Part shown: positions 31,534 through 39,648 of the stretch, in pieces
Layout of the letters: every line of letters begins with the position of its first letter
Position numbering within the stretch: position 1 is the first letter of the stretch
From: Stagnimonas sp965279705
GTDB lineage: Bacteria > Pseudomonadota > Gammaproteobacteria > Nevskiales > Nevskiaceae
Reading direction: 5' to 3'
Assembly (NCBI GenBank): GCA_965279705.1
Contig: OZ257257.1
Span: forward strand, 248,001 to 312,000
DNA: 64,000 nt
Notes under the pieces: model-generated
Seen by the model: only the letters and a program-made list of their open reading frames with translations
Told to the model about the DNA's origin: nothing
Databases searched by the model: none
Position numbers and translations under genes: made by a program

Positions 31534-32325
31534 CTATTCCGTGCGATAACCCAGCCGCGCCAGCAGACCATCCAGCTCGTCCAGCGAATGGAAGGCGAGC
31601 TTGAGTTCGCCCTTGCCGGCCTTGTTGGCGGTGACTGCAACGGGCGTGGCGAGCAGGTCGGACAGCTCCTGCTCCAGCCGCCGCCAGTCGCTCGGCTTGC
31701 TGGGCTTGAAGCTGGGCTTGCCCTTGCGTTCGTTGCTCAGCTGCCTCTCGAGTGCGCGCACGGTGAGGCGTTTCTTCACGACGGCCGTCGCCCATAGGGG
31801 CTGTTCGTGCAGCGGCAAACCCGACAGCACCTTGGCGTGGCCGAGGCTCAGGTGGCCCTCGTCCACCAGCGTCTGCACGGCGGCATCGAGATGCAGCAGT
31901 CGCAAAATGTGGGTGACGTAAACGCGCGACTTGCCGATGCGGTTGGCGATCTCCTCGTGCGTCAGTTGATGCAGCTCGCTCAGGCGTTTCAGGCCCGCCG
32001 CCGCCTCGATGGGCGAAAGCGATTCGCGTTGCAGGTTTTCGATCAGGCCGAGAACGAAGGCCTGGTCCTCGTCGAGATCGTCACGGATGATCGCGGGCAC
32101 CTCATGCACCTGCGCGAGTTGCGCGGCCCGCCAGCGGCGTTCGCCGGCCAGAATCTCGTAGCCCCACACCCGCGTGCGCAGCACCAGCGGCTGCACGATG
32201 CCGCTCTCGCGGATGCTCTCTGCCAGTTCCGCCAGCGCCTCGGCGTTGAACGTCTTGCGGGCCTGCTGCGACCCGGGGCGGATCAGGTCGATGGAGATGG
32301 TCTTGATGAGGGCAGCAGCGGACAT
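31534..32325 (-). CDS. parB: ParB/Spo0J-family DNA-binding protein (no adjacent parA)
   Basis: CTP-dependent sliding-clamp type chromosome partition protein, 263 residues. It has the N-terminal ParB box I (IRESGIVQPL), the CTP-binding GERRWRAA motif, ENLQRESLSPIEAA, a helix-turn-helix (THEEIANRIGKSRVYVTHILRLL) and a C-terminal dimerisation segment ending FHSLDELDGLLARLGY. It therefore looks like a chromosomal ParB. No parA or rsmG accompanies it, and no 16-bp parS palindrome was noticed. A TACAAT hexamer (32337-32332) ends six bases before its ATG. Divergent from folE. Confidence 0.88.
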   Translation of the reverse strand: MSAAALIKTISIDLIRPGSQQARKTFNAEALAELAESIRESGIVQPLVLRTRVWGYEILAGERRWRAAQLAQVHEVPAIIRDDLDEDQAFVLGLIENLQRESLSPIEAAAGLKRLSELHQLTHEEIANRIGKSRVYVTHILRLLHLDAAVQTLVDEGHLSLGHAKVLSGLPLHEQPLWATAVVKKRLTVRALERQLSNERKGKPSFKPSKPSDWRRLEQELSDLLATPVAVTANKAGKGELKLAFHSLDELDGLLARLGYRTE

Positions 32326-32331
32326 GCCCCG

Positions 32332-32337
32332 ATTGTA
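32332..32337 (-). promoter_or_regulatory. Possible -10 element of parB
   Basis: TACAAT on the minus strand, six bases from the parB ATG; the start of transcription would fall at the initiation codon. No matching -35 seen. Confidence 0.35.
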
Positions 32338-32406
32338 CGGAATGCCCCGCCCAACCCCGTGCGCTGGGTCTGGCATGATCGCCACCCCCAGTTTCAGGCC
32401 CACCCC

Positions 32407-32949
32407 ATGGAAATCGAATACCGCCGCATTCTCGAAGCCGTTGGTGAAAACCCCGACCGCGAAGGTTTGCTCGACACCCCCAAGCGCGCCTCGAAGGCGA
32501 TGATGTTTTTGACCCAGGGCTATCGCCAGAGCCTGGACGAGATCGTCAACGGCGCCCTGTTCAGCACCACCAACAACGAGATGGTGATCGTGCGCGACAT
32601 CGAGCTGTACTCGATGTGCGAGCACCACATCCTGCCCTTCTTCGGCCGCGCGCACGTTGGCTACATCCCCAATGGCAAGGTGATTGGTCTCTCGAAGATT
32701 CCGCGCATCGTCGATTTCTTTGCGCGCCGTTTGCAGATTCAGGAGCAGCTCACCAAGCAGATCGGCGAGTGCCTGCAACAGGTGGTCGATGCCAAGGGTG
32801 TCGCGGTGGTGATCGAAGCGCGCCACATGTGCTCGATGATGCGCGGCGTGCAGAAGCAGAACTCGTCGATGACCACTTCGATGATGGAAGGCCGCTTTCG
32901 CGACGACCCGCGCACCCGGCAGGAGTTTTTGACGCTCATCAAAAACTGA
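32407..32949 (+). CDS. folE: GTP cyclohydrolase I
   Basis: Converts GTP to 7,8-dihydroneopterin triphosphate, the first step of folate synthesis. Zinc ligands Cys71 and His74 (SMCEHH) and Cys142 (ARHMCSMMRG), with VGYIPNGKVIGLSK between. 180 residues, usual for a compact FolE. The ATG at 32407 starts on MEIEYRRIL; upstream extension of the frame is antisense to parB and is rejected. Probably monocistronic, with the desaturase gene 104 bases on. Confidence 0.96.
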   Translation: MEIEYRRILEAVGENPDREGLLDTPKRASKAMMFLTQGYRQSLDEIVNGALFSTTNNEMVIVRDIELYSMCEHHILPFFGRAHVGYIPNGKVIGLSKIPRIVDFFARRLQIQEQLTKQIGECLQQVVDAKGVAVVIEARHMCSMMRGVQKQNSSMTTSMMEGRFRDDPRTRQEFLTLIKN

Positions 32950-32989
32950 CGAGTTGTTCAAGCGAAGCTGAACGTTCACAGGCGCTGTC

Positions 32990-32995
32990 TATAAT
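32990..32995 (+). promoter_or_regulatory. Possible -10 element of the desaturase operon
   Basis: A perfect TATAAT lies 58 bases before the desaturase ATG, in the only AT-rich part of the gap after folE. A -35 is not obvious at normal spacing. Confidence 0.4.
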
Positions 32996-33053
32996 TCGCT
33001 CATCCAAACGTTCGCAAAAGCCGTAAATCGCCTGTCATCACGAGGTTTCCGCC

Positions 33054-34055
33054 ATGTCTGCCATGCTTGCTCACACTCTTTCCAACGCCCGCTTCGGCAC
33101 GCCGCTGCAAGTGGAAGTGCTGATCGCCGCCGAGCCCGTGGTACGCCGCGAAATGGACGAGCACCTGGCGCGCCGCAAGTTGTGGTTCCCCAACGACCTG
33201 ATGCCGGCAGATGCCACGCTGGGGTCTGACGACGACGCCACCCTCGCCAACATCCGCAAGAACGCCAGGGGCATCCCCGACACCGTGAGGGTTGCGGTGG
33301 CACTCAACCTGCTCACCGAAGAAGGCCTGCCGCACTTTCACCGCCTCATTGCCACGCACATGAGCAACGAGAGCGTCTGGCGCGACTGGAACAATGTGTG
33401 GACGGCCGAAGAAGACCGCCACGGCTGCGCCATGCGCGACTACGTGCGCGATGCACGCCTGTTCAACATGGGCGAGCTGGAAAAGCTGCAATACGAGTAC
33501 ATCGCGGCAGGCTTCGACCCGGATTGGGAGCAGGACCCGTATCGCCTCATGGCCTATACCTCGCTGCAAGAGAAGGCGACGCAGATCAGCCACGCCAACA
33601 CCGGCCGCCTGGCCGGCAACCACGAGCCGGTGCTGCAAAAAGTGCTCGCGCATCTGGCGGGCGACGAGTCACGCCACTACCAGTTCTACCGCGCCACCTT
33701 CGCCGAGATTCTGCGCACCGACCCCAATCGTGCGCTGGTCGCACTGCTCAAGGTCACGCTCGGTTTCGCCATGCCCGGTCACAACATCGCCGGCTTCAGC
33801 GAGATGAGCGACGTGCTCGACCGCAGCGGCATCTTCGGCACGCGCCAGTACCTGAAGATTGTCGAAGAGTTGCTGGAGTACTGGGATATCGGTGGCATGA
33901 CTGGCCTCAACCACGAGGGCGAAAAAGCACAGGATCGCCTGATGAAAGTGCCGGGCCGTCTCGCCCGCGTCGCCGACTACGCCGACGCCAAGAAGCAGGC
34001 GCGCGTCCATGCTTTCAAGTTTCTGGATGGTCGCACCGTAACGCTGGCCGCATGA
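33054..34055 (+). CDS. Acyl-ACP desaturase (di-iron, ferritin-like)
   Basis: Soluble fatty-acid desaturase of 333 residues, related to plant stearoyl-ACP delta-9 desaturase. The di-iron ligands are visible: Glu89/90 (LTEEG), Glu120 and His123 in EEDRHG, Glu173 in LQEKATQ, and Glu205 with His208 in DESRHY. It is expected to introduce a double bond into acyl chains using oxygen and ferredoxin-like reductant. The following SDR gene overlaps it by ATGA, so a lipid-related pathway is likely. Position of desaturation cannot be read from sequence. Confidence 0.9.
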   Translation: MSAMLAHTLSNARFGTPLQVEVLIAAEPVVRREMDEHLARRKLWFPNDLMPADATLGSDDDATLANIRKNARGIPDTVRVAVALNLLTEEGLPHFHRLIATHMSNESVWRDWNNVWTAEEDRHGCAMRDYVRDARLFNMGELEKLQYEYIAAGFDPDWEQDPYRLMAYTSLQEKATQISHANTGRLAGNHEPVLQKVLAHLAGDESRHYQFYRATFAEILRTDPNRALVALLKVTLGFAMPGHNIAGFSEMSDVLDRSGIFGTRQYLKIVEELLEYWDIGGMTGLNHEGEKAQDRLMKVPGRLARVADYADAKKQARVHAFKFLDGRTVTLAA

Positions 34056-34858
34056 GCAAGCCACTGCGAGTTCTGGTCACCGGCGCAGGCTCCGGCCTCG
34101 GCCGCGCGATCGCCCTGCACTACGCCGCGCTCGGTGCGCAGATCGCCTGTACCGACCGCGACGCAGTGAGCGTCAAAGAAACGCTGGCGCACGTCATCAA
34201 GGAGGGCGGCACGGGCATCGCCTTTGCGCTCGACGTGACGAAGGAAGAAGACTTCATCGCTGCTGCCGAGCGCCTGCAAAGCGAGTGGCAGGGCGTTGAT
34301 CTCGTCGTCAACAACGCCGGTGTCGCTACTGCCGGTGACATCGACGCCGCCCCCATGAGCGACTGGGAGTGGGTGGTCAACATCAATCTGTTTGGCGTGG
34401 TGCGCGGCTGCAAGACGTTTGCACCACTGCTGAAGGCCCAGCGCAGCGGCCATGTGGTGAACATCGCCAGCTTTGCCGGCATTGCCAATCCGCCCGGCAT
34501 GGGCAGCTACAACGCCAGCAAGGCCGGCGTGGTGGCGGTGAGCGAGACGCTGCGTCACGAACTCGCCGAGTTCGGTGTGGGTGTGACGGTGGTGTGCCCC
34601 GCGTTCTTCCCCACCAATCTGATGAACAGCGCCAGAGTCGTGCAGCCGGGCACGGTGGGCATGGTGCACAAGTTCATGAAGAAGTCTGGCGTCACGGCCG
34701 AGGACGTGGCGGCGCAGATTGCGCGGGCGGTGAGCCGCAAGGATTTTCTGGTGCTGACGCACAAGGACACGCGGGTGCAGGCGCTGATCAAGCGGGCTTC
34801 GCCGGAGCATTTCTTTAGGCTGGTGCAGAAGACGCGGAAGCGGTTGAAGCCTAAGTAG
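34052..34858 (+). CDS. Short-chain dehydrogenase/reductase
   Basis: NAD(P)-dependent oxidoreductase of 268 residues. Cofactor loop TGAGSGLG (10-17), NNAG (87-90) and catalytic Ser140, Tyr153, Lys157 (SYNASKAG). The C-terminal tail after residue 200 is basic, ending KTRKRLKPK. The start codon overlaps the desaturase stop, so the two are coupled and it probably acts on a lipid or aldehyde. Substrate unknown. Confidence 0.9.
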   Translation: MSKPLRVLVTGAGSGLGRAIALHYAALGAQIACTDRDAVSVKETLAHVIKEGGTGIAFALDVTKEEDFIAAAERLQSEWQGVDLVVNNAGVATAGDIDAAPMSDWEWVVNINLFGVVRGCKTFAPLLKAQRSGHVVNIASFAGIANPPGMGSYNASKAGVVAVSETLRHELAEFGVGVTVVCPAFFPTNLMNSARVVQPGTVGMVHKFMKKSGVTAEDVAAQIARAVSRKDFLVLTHKDTRVQALIKRASPEHFFRLVQKTRKRLKPK

Positions 34859-34872
34859 GGTTAACCAGAAAA

Positions 34873-35100
34873 ATGGCTAAAAACCAGAATAAAAAGCCGC
34901 AGCCAGTACGGTGGCTTGCGGTTCACACAATGGCTGTGCTGCTGCTCGCTGTAGTTGTTGCCGTTGGTTTGGTTAGCGACACACCAATTTGGGTGTGGCC
35001 GATATTGCTAGCGCCGGTCGTAATCGGCCTAGGTATCGGCTACAAAATGGCTCGAAAACTAGATGCTTTTAGCCGTGAGTCTGAGCAGCGCAGCTCGTAG
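34873..35100 (+). CDS. Small hypothetical membrane protein
   Basis: 75 residues with two predicted membrane helices (about 15-35 and 40-58), basic N-terminus and a Ser/Glu/Arg tail. Lower GC and looser codon use than its neighbours. It follows the SDR by 14 bases with no strong ribosome site. No family recognised; could be a genuine short gene or chance. Confidence 0.5.
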   Translation: MAKNQNKKPQPVRWLAVHTMAVLLLAVVVAVGLVSDTPIWVWPILLAPVVIGLGIGYKMARKLDAFSRESEQRSS

Positions 35101-35210
35101 GGTGGATGAAACCAACCAACTTTTGCCCAATTGGACATCGGCGAATCGCGCTGACGCGCTCTGGGTGGCTATGTATTTGAGCTGAGGGCCGTTTCGCCTA
35201 AGGGCGACTC

Positions 35211-35238
35211 ACTTTTCTTTGCTTCGCCAAAGAAAAGT
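35211..35238. repeat. 11-bp hairpin repeat ACTTTTCTTTG/CAAAGAAAAGT
   Basis: Perfect 11-bp arms (35211-35221 and 35228-35238) around CTTCGC. It is followed by AAGCAAAAGAAAGGCGACCC, a segment typical of dispersed repeats. Confidence 0.7.
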
Positions 35239-35294
35239 AAGCAAAAGAAAGGCGACCCGATACGGTGGTGCTTCGCACTGCCCTGCGATGCTCG

Positions 35295-35358
35295 GCTCGA
35301 AGGGGCGCTGCGGAACTCGCTTCGCTCAGACAGTCCTCGCGCACAGCCCCCTTCGAGC
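35295..35358. repeat. Long hairpin repeat with GCTCGAAGGGG arms
   Basis: GCTCGAAGGGG (35295-35305) pairs with CCCCTTCGAGC (35348-35358). The interior carries CTCGCTTCGCTCAGACAG. Confidence 0.7.
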
Positions 35359-35423
35359 CTGCGCTTCTCGGCACCTCCCACGGGACCCAACGTCAACAGC
35401 CATTGCATTCGCTGCGCTCACTC

Positions 35424-35524
35424 TGGATTCCCGCTTTCGCGGGAATGACAGTGGGCTGGGGTGGAGTGCTTGGCTTGGTAGAGCAGCGACCGCAATCTGT
35501 CATTCCCGTGAAAGCGGGAATCCA
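35424..35524. repeat. Inverted pair of dRS3-like palindromes
   Basis: Two 28-bp units (35424-35451 and 35497-35524) are reverse complements with one mismatch. Each holds ATTCCC-N8-GGGAAT, the form of the neisserial dRS3/REP-like family. 45 bases separate them, giving a REP-pair or small non-autonomous element just past the photolyase stop. Confidence 0.75.
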
Positions 35525-35540
35525 GGTGGGTGCGCAGCAC

Positions 35541-37073
35541 TCATGCTTTCGAGAGCAGCGCCTTGAGCGTGATCGCTTCTTTCTGAATCGCCTGCTGCTG
35601 CTCGGGCTTCTTGCGCTGCCAGTTCATCACCTGCGGTTTGAGCCTTGGGTGCTTGTCGAACATGGGCTCGTGGCGGCCGATGAAATCCCAGTAGAGCGTG
35701 GTGAACGGGCAGGCCTTGGGGCCAGTCGCCAGTTCGGGGTCGTAGCGGCAGCCGGTGCAGTAGTTGCTCATGCGCTGAATGTATTTGCCGCTGGCGATGT
35801 AGGGCTTGCTGCCCATGAAGCCGCCATCGGCGAACTGGCTCATGCCCAGTACGTTCGGCAGCTCGACCCACTCGACGGCATCGACGTAGACGGCCAGATA
35901 CCACTCGTGAACGCGCCGTGGTTCAACACCCAGCAGTAGCGCGAACAGCCCTGTCACCATCAGCCGCTGGATGTGATGCGCGTAGCCCGTTTCCAACGTC
36001 TGGTCGATGGTGGCTTTCAGGCAGGCGTAGTCGGTCTTGCCGGTCCAGTAGAACGCAGGCAGCGGCTGGTGAGCGTCGAGGGCGTTGTCTTCGAGGTATT
36101 GCGGCATGCGGTGCCAATACAGCCCGCGCACAAACTCGCGCCAGCCGAGAATCTGGCGGATAAAACCTTCGACACTTTCAATTGGCGCTTCGCCGCGACG
36201 CCATGCGGCTTCGGCAGCTTCGCAGACCTCACGCGGGTTGAGCAGTTTGAGGTTGATGGCGGCCGAAAGATGCGAGTGCCACAGCCAGGTTTCGCCCGTC
36301 CACAGCGCGTCCTGATGCGGGCCAAATTTGCTCAGGCGGTGGGCGATGAAGTCATCCAGTGCTTCGAGTGCTTCCTCGCGTGTCAGCGGCCAGTCGAACG
36401 CGGCCAACGAGCCTGGGTGTTCGGTGTAGGTTTTCTCCACCAGCGCGATCACTTCGCGGGTGATCTTGGAGGGCTTGAAGCCGAAGCGCTTCGGTACGTT
36501 CTGCGGGCCTTCCTTGCCGAAAGACTCGCGGTTGTCGTGGTCGAAGTTCCAGGCGCCACCGGCCGGTTCCTTGCCCTCCATCAGCACATTCGTGCGCTGG
36601 CGAATCCAGCGGTAGAAGTGTTCGAGCCGTGGCTGCTTGCGGCCTTTCATCCAGTCGGCAAAGTCGGTGAGCGGCAACACAAAGTGGGTGTCGGCGCGGG
36701 TCTCGAAGGGCACGCCGCTCTCACCCGCGACGCGTGAGAAGTCTTGCGTCAGCCGCCATTCGCCGGGTTGCACCAGCAGCACTTTCTTCGGTTTGAGCGT
36801 GACGAGTGCATGCGCCAAAGCCTGGGCAAGCGTGGCGTGCGGGTGTTCGCCGGTGGCGAGGTAGTGCAGCGTCCAGCCCCGGGCTTCAAGCTGCGCGCGG
36901 AAGTGCCGCATGGCCGCCAGAAACACCACCAGCCGCGCTTTGTGGCTCCACACATAGGCGGCCTCGGCAGGCGCTTCGCACATCCACACTGCGTCGGTTT
37001 CAGGGTTGAAGCCGTCGAATGCGGCAGAAGATTGATCCAGCTGGTCGCCCAGCACCACAACGAGATTTCGCAT
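35541..37073 (-). CDS. Fe-S cluster photolyase (PhrB/FeS-BCP, prokaryotic (6-4) type)
   Basis: Light-driven DNA repair protein or cryptochrome of 510 residues. It has the N-terminal antenna domain (MRNLVVVLGDQLD) and the C-terminal FAD domain. Cys351, Cys439, Cys442 and Cys455 stand one position from the four [4Fe-4S] ligands of Agrobacterium PhrB (350, 438, 441, 454), so this subfamily is well supported. YIQRMSNYCTGC and DALWTGETWLWHS are further matches. PhrB repairs (6-4) photoproducts; a sensory role is possible. The ATG at 37073 begins at the conserved antenna start. The tiny DUF2256 gene lies 35 bases upstream on the same strand. Confidence 0.93.
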   Translation of the reverse strand: MRNLVVVLGDQLDQSSAAFDGFNPETDAVWMCEAPAEAAYVWSHKARLVVFLAAMRHFRAQLEARGWTLHYLATGEHPHATLAQALAHALVTLKPKKVLLVQPGEWRLTQDFSRVAGESGVPFETRADTHFVLPLTDFADWMKGRKQPRLEHFYRWIRQRTNVLMEGKEPAGGAWNFDHDNRESFGKEGPQNVPKRFGFKPSKITREVIALVEKTYTEHPGSLAAFDWPLTREEALEALDDFIAHRLSKFGPHQDALWTGETWLWHSHLSAAINLKLLNPREVCEAAEAAWRRGEAPIESVEGFIRQILGWREFVRGLYWHRMPQYLEDNALDAHQPLPAFYWTGKTDYACLKATIDQTLETGYAHHIQRLMVTGLFALLLGVEPRRVHEWYLAVYVDAVEWVELPNVLGMSQFADGGFMGSKPYIASGKYIQRMSNYCTGCRYDPELATGPKACPFTTLYWDFIGRHEPMFDKHPRLKPQVMNWQRKKPEQQQAIQKEAITLKALLSKA

Positions 37074-37108
37074 GGCGACATCATCGCCGAAGCCGTCCCG
37101 TTTTTGGG

Positions 37109-37267
37109 CTATCCGGCGGGCTTCAAGCGGCGCTTGGCCTTGCAGGCATCGGAGCAATAGCGCACGTCGTCCCAGACTTTTTCCCACTTCTTGCGCCACG
37201 TGAAAGGCCGGCCGCAGTGGGCGCAGGTTTTTTGCGGCAGGTCGGCCTTGGCGACGTGGCGGGGCAT
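37109..37267 (-). CDS. DUF2256 zinc-ribbon protein, photolyase neighbour
   Basis: A 52-residue basic protein with two cysteine pairs: CAHC (15-18) and CSDAC (38-42), and the FTWRKKWEKVWDDVRYC core typical of DUF2256. Such proteins are regularly encoded next to Fe-S photolyase/cryptochrome genes; their function is unknown, possibly nucleic-acid or cluster related. It is short and easily missed. It is divergent from the PAS-GGDEF gene, which begins 101 bases away. Confidence 0.88.
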   Translation of the reverse strand: MPRHVAKADLPQKTCAHCGRPFTWRKKWEKVWDDVRYCSDACKAKRRLKPAG

Positions 37268-37368
37268 GGCAGGTGGCTTTTCCAGTACGATGGCGACCCG
37301 TTATAGCGCTGGGGCGCGGCGACGGCCACAGCGCCATCACTGGCTTTCAGATAAAACCACGGGACGGC

Positions 37369-38328
37369 ATGAACGAATACGACCACTCACGCAGCGATAG
37401 CGACGGCTTTGACTTGCGCCAGCACGAGACGCTGCTCAAGAACGACCCCGCGCGCTACGCCGAAGTGGTGCGCGAGGTGTCGTCCTTCGGTATCTATCTG
37501 CTCGATCCCGAAGGCGTGATCCGCAGCTGGAACCGTGGTGCGGAAAACATCACAGGCTTCACCGAGGCCGAGATGCTGGGGCGGCCGTTCGAGAACCTGT
37601 TTACCGAGGCGAGCCGCCGAGATGGCCTGCCGCAGCGCACGCTGCAATTCGCCCGCGCCAACCGCCACCACAAAGACGAACAACCGCGCCTGCGCCGCGA
37701 CGGGCAGGAGCTGATCGCGCTGTGCACACTCGATGCCGCACGGGAGGACTCCGGCGCGCTGGCCGCGTTCGTCGAGGTGTTCACCGACATCACCGCGGTG
37801 AAGCAGCGTGAGGCTTCGCTGTACCACCGCGCCACCCGCGATGCGCTGACCGGCATCTTCAACCGCGGCCATTTCACCGAAATGGCGGTGCAGGAAATCG
37901 AGCGCGCCCGCCGCTTTGCCGAGCCCTTGAGCGTGGCGCTGCTCGACCTCGACCACTTCAAGCGCGTCAACGATACCTACGGCCACGATGCCGGGGACAT
38001 GGCGCTGGTGCAGTTCTCGCAGACCTGCCAGGAGTTCGCGCGCAAGATCGATCTCGTCGGCCGTCTGGGCGGCGAGGAGTTCGTGATTCTGCTGCCGCGC
38101 GCCAACAAGGAGCCGGCGTTCGAGATCCTTCAACGCCTGCGCCTGAAGGTGATGGAGACGCGCATCACCTCCTCGGGCGGTGCGCAGTTCGGCTTCACCG
38201 TAAGCATTGGTCTGGCCTCGCTCAGGCCGCACACCCGTGACCTGCGCGAGCTGCTGCGCAACGCCGATGCGGCGCTCTACAAGGCCAAGCGCGAGGGTCG
38301 CAACCGGGTGGAATGCTGGTTCGAGTGA
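37369..38328 (+). CDS. PAS-GGDEF diguanylate cyclase
   Basis: Cytoplasmic cyclic di-GMP synthase of 319 residues. PAS domain about 30-145 (GIYLLDPEGVIRSWNRGAENITGF), then GGDEF with active-site GGEEF at 234-238 and inhibitory RxxD (Arg225, Asp228) five residues before. No membrane segment. The PAS may bind haem, flavin or another ligand; no diagnostic residue is clear. The ATG at 37369 has GGGAC upstream. Divergent from the photolyase-DUF2256 pair and convergent with the TPR lipoprotein, three bases apart. Confidence 0.92.
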   Translation: MNEYDHSRSDSDGFDLRQHETLLKNDPARYAEVVREVSSFGIYLLDPEGVIRSWNRGAENITGFTEAEMLGRPFENLFTEASRRDGLPQRTLQFARANRHHKDEQPRLRRDGQELIALCTLDAAREDSGALAAFVEVFTDITAVKQREASLYHRATRDALTGIFNRGHFTEMAVQEIERARRFAEPLSVALLDLDHFKRVNDTYGHDAGDMALVQFSQTCQEFARKIDLVGRLGGEEFVILLPRANKEPAFEILQRLRLKVMETRITSSGGAQFGFTVSIGLASLRPHTRDLRELLRNADAALYKAKREGRNRVECWFE

Positions 38329-38331
38329 GCC

Positions 38332-39477
38332 TTACTGGATGACAGTGCTTTTGAGGTAGTCAAGCTTGGCCAGGTAGATGCCGCGTTGATAACGCGTGGT
38401 GCTGGTGTCGAGCGCAATGCGCAACTGCCGCTGCGCGGCGCGGGGGTTGCCCAGAGCTTTTTCGGCAATGGCCAGCCAGTAGTGAAACTCCGACGCATAG
38501 ACATCGCGGCGGATCTCCCTCTCGAAGTTTTGCTTGGCCACGCGGTAGTCGCCGGCCTTCAAGGCGGCCATGCCGAGATCGAAAAAATGGAACGGTGCCA
38601 CGGGTTCGAGGGCCAGCAGCTGCGCCGCAAGTTGCTGCGCTTCTTCCTGCCGGCCCTGATCCTGCAAGGCGATTACCAGGTTGGATAGGGCCAGCGTAAT
38701 GCCAGGTTCCAGCGTCAGCACCTGGTTGAGTACGCGGCCGGCTTCTGCGGCCATGCCGTGGTGCAGGTAGATCACGCCGAGCGTGTTGTAGGCGGTGAGA
38801 AACGTCGGCTCGTGCAGCAGTGCTGCGCGTGCCCACCAGTAGGCGGCATCGATGCGTGATGCCGCCAGTTCCTCCGCCGCCCGGTTGTTGAAATACATGG
38901 CCACCACCGTGCGCTCGGTAATGGGCCGCACGTGCTGCGCGCTTTGCTCTGCGGGCAGGAAATCGATGGTCATCGCGGCCGGGCCGTTGTATGGCGCGCG
39001 CGCATCCACCGCGCGTTTGCCCAGCACCAAGTTGACGTGGTCACTGGCAAAGGCGATGCCGTTGCTGCGGGTCCAGCTGAGCGCCACGTAGACCTGCTGG
39101 TAGACCACCGGCAGCGCCAGTTGCTTGGCAATGGCTGCTGTCATCAACACCAGCGACAGGCAATTGCCAGAACGTGCCTCGAAGGCCTCGCTCGCGGTGC
39201 GGGTTCGGGTGCTGTCGTACTCCAGCTGCAACTGGCCCTTGGTATAGAGCGCATCCACCAGCGCCTGCACCGTGTTGCGACTGCCCAAGGGCGTGACCAG
39301 GGAGTTGTCGATGAAGGCCCGCATCGTGTCGCTCAGGGTAAACACGGCGGCGGGATCAATCGTCTCTGGCAGCGGCACGAAGGAGCGATCAGCCAAGAAG
39401 GACTCTGGCTGTGGCTGCAGAGGCCGCGTTGCACAGGCCGAGAGCAGCAATGCCAACAGGATCAGGATGGGCTTCAT
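38332..39477 (-). CDS. Lipoprotein with transglutaminase-like and TPR domains
   Basis: 381 residues. A lipoprotein signal (LLSAC, Cys15) is followed by a transglutaminase-like region (about 70-170) with Cys in EARSGNCLSLV and His in SDHVNLVL, then tetratricopeptide repeats (about 205-370). The third residue of a transglutaminase triad is not obvious, so the fold may be a scaffold rather than an enzyme. Probably anchored at the outer membrane facing the periplasm. Function unknown. Confidence 0.8.
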   Translation of the reverse strand: MKPILILLALLLSACATRPLQPQPESFLADRSFVPLPETIDPAAVFTLSDTMRAFIDNSLVTPLGSRNTVQALVDALYTKGQLQLEYDSTRTRTASEAFEARSGNCLSLVLMTAAIAKQLALPVVYQQVYVALSWTRSNGIAFASDHVNLVLGKRAVDARAPYNGPAAMTIDFLPAEQSAQHVRPITERTVVAMYFNNRAAEELAASRIDAAYWWARAALLHEPTFLTAYNTLGVIYLHHGMAAEAGRVLNQVLTLEPGITLALSNLVIALQDQGRQEEAQQLAAQLLALEPVAPFHFFDLGMAALKAGDYRVAKQNFEREIRRDVYASEFHYWLAIAEKALGNPRAAQRQLRIALDTSTTRYQRGIYLAKLDYLKSTVIQ

Positions 39478-39648
39478 CGGATCTCCTCCTGCCGGCTGGG
39501 TGATGTGGGTCAGCGTGCCGGTCTATTGCCGATTCTGCGCCCGATTCATCCTTTTGGCAGCCGAGGCGTGTAGCCTGCCGCCGCGTGTGCGCTGGCATGG
39601 TCTGCGCATGGCATTCCCAAGCTCTCAACCCGCCGCCTACGGCCCTAC

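Larger units (their letters stand above)
35101..35540. repeat. Non-coding stretch built of interspersed repeats
   Basis: 440 bases with no convincing gene. It contains three inverted-repeat units, listed separately, joined by sequence of the kind that recurs in many GC-rich proteobacterial genomes (AAGAAAAGTAA..., CTCGCTTCGCTCAGACAG). The long plus-strand frame that crosses it is not a gene. Confidence 0.7.

Noticed and set aside
33398..34051. N-terminal extension of the SDR over the desaturase
   Set aside because: Arg/Pro-rich out-of-frame reading of the desaturase; the SDR starts properly at 34052 with the Rossmann motif.
35265..35939. 224-codon plus-strand frame through the repeats into the photolyase
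   Set aside because: Made of repeat sequence and antisense photolyase; not protein-like.
37123..37386. Minus-strand 87-codon frame upstream of the photolyase
   Set aside because: It overlaps the DUF2256 gene in another frame, and the DUF2256 reading has conserved Cys motifs.
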